The position numbers and the translations under genes are program-made. Shown here piece after piece: positions 62,160 to 64,000 of a DNA stretch of 64,000 nt. The notes beneath the pieces are model-generated. The model ran no database searches, had not been told where the DNA came from, and was given only the letters and a program-made list of their open reading frames with translations. Each line of letters begins with the position of its first letter. Positions within the stretch are counted from its first letter, which is position 1. Location: NCBI GenBank assembly GCA_041395625.1, contig JAWLAE010000003.1, forward strand, positions 62,001 through 126,000. Reading direction: 5' to 3'. The stretch is from CADEED01 sp041395625 (GTDB lineage Bacteria > Pseudomonadota > Gammaproteobacteria > Steroidobacterales > Steroidobacteraceae).

Positions 62160-62193
62160 GCGAAAAGGTCAAGCGAAAAGGTCAAGCGAAAAA
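62155..62193. repeat. Three tandem 13-bp repeats
   Basis: GTCAAGCGAAAAG is repeated at 62155-62167 and 62168-62180 with a third copy at 62181-62193 (last base A). On the minus strand each unit contains TTGAC, so three -35-like boxes lie in a row upstream of the tRNA promoter. A partial fourth unit (GGTCAGGCTGAAAAAAG) follows. Confidence 0.85.
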
Positions 62194-62202
62194 GGTCAGG
62201 CT

Positions 62203-62239
62203 GAAAAAAGCGCGGGGAGTGGCATTGCGGCCACCCCCC
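62203..62239 (-). terminator. Rho-independent terminator of the RRM protein gene
   Basis: On the minus strand: a ten-base stem (62230-62239 with 62214-62223, one G-U pair), a six-base loop, then GCGC and six T residues (62204-62209 on the plus strand are A). It lies 38 bp beyond the stop of the RNA-binding protein gene. Confidence 0.85.
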
Positions 62240-62277
62240 GGCTTGATCATCGATTCGAGGCGTTGCGCCCCGGGGCC

Positions 62278-62655
62278 TTAGCGACCGCGACCGTAGCCGC
62301 CGCCGCCGCCGCCGCCACCGCCGCCACCGCCGCGATAGCCACCGCCACCGCCGCCGCCGCCGCGGTAACCGCCGCCGCCGCCGCCACGGCCACCACCGCC
62401 ACCGCCGCCACGCTCACGCTCCTGCGCTTCGTTGACGCGCAATGGGCGCCCACCGAAGTTCTGGCCGTTGAGCGTCTGCATCGCGCGCTGCGCATCGGCA
62501 GCGGGCATTTCGACGAAACCGAAACCACGCGGTTGCCCGGTGTCCCGATCGGTGATGAGCGATACGGAATCGACCGTACCGTGCGCAGCAAACAGCTCGC
62601 GAAGAGACTCCTGCGTCGCGGAGAAGGGCAGATTGCCCACATACAACTTGGTCAT
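62278..62655 (-). CDS. Glycine-rich RRM RNA-binding protein
   Basis: A 125-aa protein with one RNA-recognition motif. MTKLYVGNLPFSATQE carries RNP2 (LYVGNL) and GQPRGFGFVEM carries RNP1. A roughly 40-residue tail after residue 83 is nearly all glycine with YRG and RGG-type units. Such proteins act as cold-induced or general RNA chaperones in cyanobacteria and many proteobacteria. The tail is coded by an almost pure GGC/GGT repeat (about 62285-62410). Start at 62655 follows a weak GTGAG site. A frame 21 bases longer is less likely. Confidence 0.9.
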   Translation of the reverse strand: MTKLYVGNLPFSATQESLRELFAAHGTVDSVSLITDRDTGQPRGFGFVEMPAADAQRAMQTLNGQNFGGRPLRVNEAQERERGGGGGGGRGGGGGGYRGGGGGGGGYRGGGGGGGGGGGGYGRGR

Positions 62656-62924
62656 ACAAAACTCACAGAAAAACAACTAACAAACGACCGTGACGCACAG
62701 ATACGAATACTCTGGGCGGCAAAGCCACCTGGTTCGGACACGATCGGGCTAGCTCGTTGCTGCGGGTAGGCCAAATGGGGGACAGACGCAGAAGAAAACC
62801 GACAAGCAAGACAGAAGGGCACGAGCCGGCCTACAGAATAACCGACCCTCAAGGCGTGCGCTACTGCTCGAAACGTAGTCAATTGGCCGGAAATGTCCGG
62901 ATCGAGCGGTAAAACCGCCGAAAC
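62656..62924 (-). other. Long leader/promoter region of the RRM gene
   Basis: About 270 bp lie between the yggX stop and the RRM start. On the transcribed (minus) strand the middle is pyrimidine-rich and the distal end has two small adjacent hairpins (near 62890-62920) that may close yggX transcription. A long 5' leader would fit cold-induced RNA-chaperone genes, but I see no definite promoter or named RNA motif. Confidence 0.35.
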
Positions 62925-63206
62925 TTACGATCCAGAGCCCGGGCTGACGAATTCGCGCGGCTTTTCCGACCCGTCGCCGAACAAAAACTTCTCCATCTCC
63001 GCTTCCAGGAACTTGCGCGCCTTGGGCTCGATCGGACTCAAACGGTATTCGTTCATCAGCATCGTCTGATGCGCCACCCACCGCCCCCAGGCCTCCTTCG
63101 AGATGTTCTCGAAGATTCGCTGGCCCAGCGCCCCGGGATAAGGTGGCCGGTCGAGGCCGGGTGCTTCGGTCTTGAGCAGCGCGCATTTCACTGTGCGAGT
63201 AGTCAT
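62925..63206 (-). CDS. yggX: YggX/Fe(2+)-trafficking, oxidative damage protection protein
   Basis: A 93-aa cytoplasmic protein of the iron-traffic family, protecting iron-sulfur clusters from oxidants. Recognised by the N-terminal VKCALLKTEAPGLDRPPYPG with conserved Cys8, then GQRIFENISKEAWGRWVAHQTMLMNEYRL. Starts one base after the mutY stop, the usual mutY-yggX order of gammaproteobacteria; both act on oxidative damage. Confidence 0.95.
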   Translation of the reverse strand: MTTRTVKCALLKTEAPGLDRPPYPGALGQRIFENISKEAWGRWVAHQTMLMNEYRLSPIEPKARKFLEAEMEKFLFGDGSEKPREFVSPGSGS

Positions 63207-63207
63207 A

Positions 63208-64000
63208 TCAGGTGGCTTCCATCATATTGTCCAGGAGCGTTTTCACCGGCGCCGGTAACCCGACCCGGATAGGCTTGCGCGGATCGAACCAGACAATACC
63301 ACCCTCCTCGGCCACGGTGGGCCGTGACCCGGCGCAGACCACAGGCTGCGCTGTGATCGCGAGATCGAAATGCGTGAACGCGTGTTTGATGGCGGGGAGC
63401 GGCGGCCGGAACGGCTGCTGCAAGTCATACAGCCGGTGCTCTGCGAAGGTATGCAGCTCGTCGGCCGACTCGAACTCTGGCAGACACCACAATCCCCCCC
63501 AGATGCCGCTGGCGGGACGCCGCACGAGCAGCACTGCACCGCTCATCTGCCGCGCGATCAGCATCCAGACCGCACGTGAACGACGGCTGCCCCGCGCCCG
63601 CTTCGGCGCCGGTAGCTCGTCGACACGCTGCGCAGCCAGTGCCGCGCAACTGCCGCTCACCGGACACTCGCCGCAGCGGGGCCTCGCGTGAGTGCACATC
63701 GTCGCGCCGAGATCCATGACGGCCTGCGTGTAGGTGGCGACGCGAGTGACTGGCGTGTGCGCCTCTGCGAGCGCCCACAGTCGCACCAGCGTTGCTCGGT
63801 CGTCGATCGCGCCATCGACCACGTGATACCGAGCCAGCACACGTTTGACGTTGCCATCGAGGATCGCGTGGCGCTGGTCGTTAGCGAGCGCCAGAATCGC
63901 GGCGGCCGTCGATTGCCCTATGCCCGGCAATGCCACCACCGCGGCCATCTCGGCAGGGAACACGCCCGCATACAGGTCACTAACCACTTTGGCGGCGCGG
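63208..64000 (-). CDS. mutY: A/G-specific adenine glycosylase MutY (5' end outside window)
   Basis: DNA glycosylase removing adenine mispaired with 8-oxoguanine. The C-terminal 264 codons are present; the N-terminus with the catalytic Glu lies beyond base 64000. Visible: the helix-hairpin-helix LPGIGQSTAAAIL, the catalytic Asp in ILDGNVKRVLARY, the 4Fe-4S motif C-x6-C-x2-C-x5-C (CTHARPRCGECPVSGSC), and a C-terminal NUDIX-like domain (GIWGGLWCLPEF, KHAFTHFDL) that recognises 8-oxoG. Overlap/gap to yggX is one base, so the pair is one operon. Confidence 0.94.
   Translation of the reverse strand, partial: RAAKVVSDLYAGVFPAEMAAVVALPGIGQSTAAAILALANDQRHAILDGNVKRVLARYHVVDGAIDDRATLVRLWALAEAHTPVTRVATYTQAVMDLGATMCTHARPRCGECPVSGSCAALAAQRVDELPAPKRARGSRRSRAVWMLIARQMSGAVLLVRRPASGIWGGLWCLPEFESADELHTFAEHRLYDLQQPFRPPLPAIKHAFTHFDLAITAQPVVCAGSRPTVAEEGGIVWFDPRKPIRVGLPAPVKTLLDNMMEAT

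Noticed and set aside
62155..62193. Tandem repeats as a possible CRISPR array
   Set aside because: The units are directly abutted without spacers and no cas genes are present.
62263..62769. Plus-strand frame rich in Ala/Thr opposite the RRM gene
   Set aside because: Produced by the complement of the glycine repeat; no domain.
1..64000. Apparent recurrence of CTAAC/GTTAG words, many inside genes
   Set aside because: A rough base-composition estimate does not make them more frequent than expected, so I do not call it a motif.

Overview
The window is a stretch of high-GC bacterial chromosome (tightly packed genes, many 1-4 nt start/stop overlaps) with no phage, transposon, integrase, rRNA or CRISPR signal. 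The gene mix (mutY-yggX pair, NAD/FAD sulfide oxidase, MsrQ, PA0069-type radical SAM, DUF423, DUF2062, VanZ, several GGDEF/EAL/HDOD proteins) fits a free-living gammaproteobacterium. I would guess a lineage near Nevskiales/Steroidobacterales/Xanthomonadales, but this is inference from gene content only.

Layout. 1-7.8 kb: the end of an RND pump, a sulfide:quinone oxidoreductase and a TolC-type channel in one run; then DUF423; then a leaderless-looking persulfide-dioxygenase-like metallo-hydrolase divergent from acetate kinase, with a palindrome over the shared promoter region; then transaldolase. 7.8-20.6 kb: YgiQ-type radical SAM protein, an exported S9 peptidase, RNase T2, an MHS-type transporter, a double-length UvrA (1883 aa) and a small zinc protein. 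20.6-31.3 kb: SPOR-like protein, NlpC/P60 lipoprotein, GGDEF-EAL protein, VanZ protein, lysine-rich basic protein, NAD-binding protein, DUF1475, DUF2062, a cyclopropane-synthase-like methyltransferase and a TPR/TonB-like protein.

31.8-45.0 kb is the most striking region: eleven tightly coupled minus-strand genes. In transcription order they encode three lipoproteins, a transmembrane Ser/Thr kinase with TPR-like and PEGA-like parts, a PEGA/SUMF1-like protein, a small anchored Pro/Ala/Asp-rich protein, a MotA/TolQ/ExbB-like channel, an FHA protein, two paralogous transmembrane von Willebrand A proteins, and a fourth lipoprotein. Both vWA proteins begin with the same short transmembrane helix carrying an aspartate at residue 17, placed as in ExbD/MotB proteins. 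I propose an ion-driven stator-like envelope machine controlled by threonine phosphorylation. I do not recognise it as a named system.

45.2-52.6 kb: PA0069-type radical SAM protein, 4-TM protein, DUF2891, HhH (ComEA-like) protein, MsrQ, a two-lobed aspartic protease, an M43-like zinc protease lacking a signal peptide with a 103-aa companion, a cupin and a methyltransferase. 52.7-57.8 kb: a compact polysaccharide-type synthesis/export operon (zinc-finger TackOD1-like/inactive GGDEF protein, GT2 synthase, TolC-like channel, HlyD-like adaptor). 57.9-64 kb: DUF1993, a stand-alone GyrB-like TOPRIM protein, a twin-arginine DUF1838 protein, an HDOD-GGDEF protein, tRNA-Phe(GAA), a glycine-rich RRM protein with a good terminator, YggX, and MutY running off the right edge.
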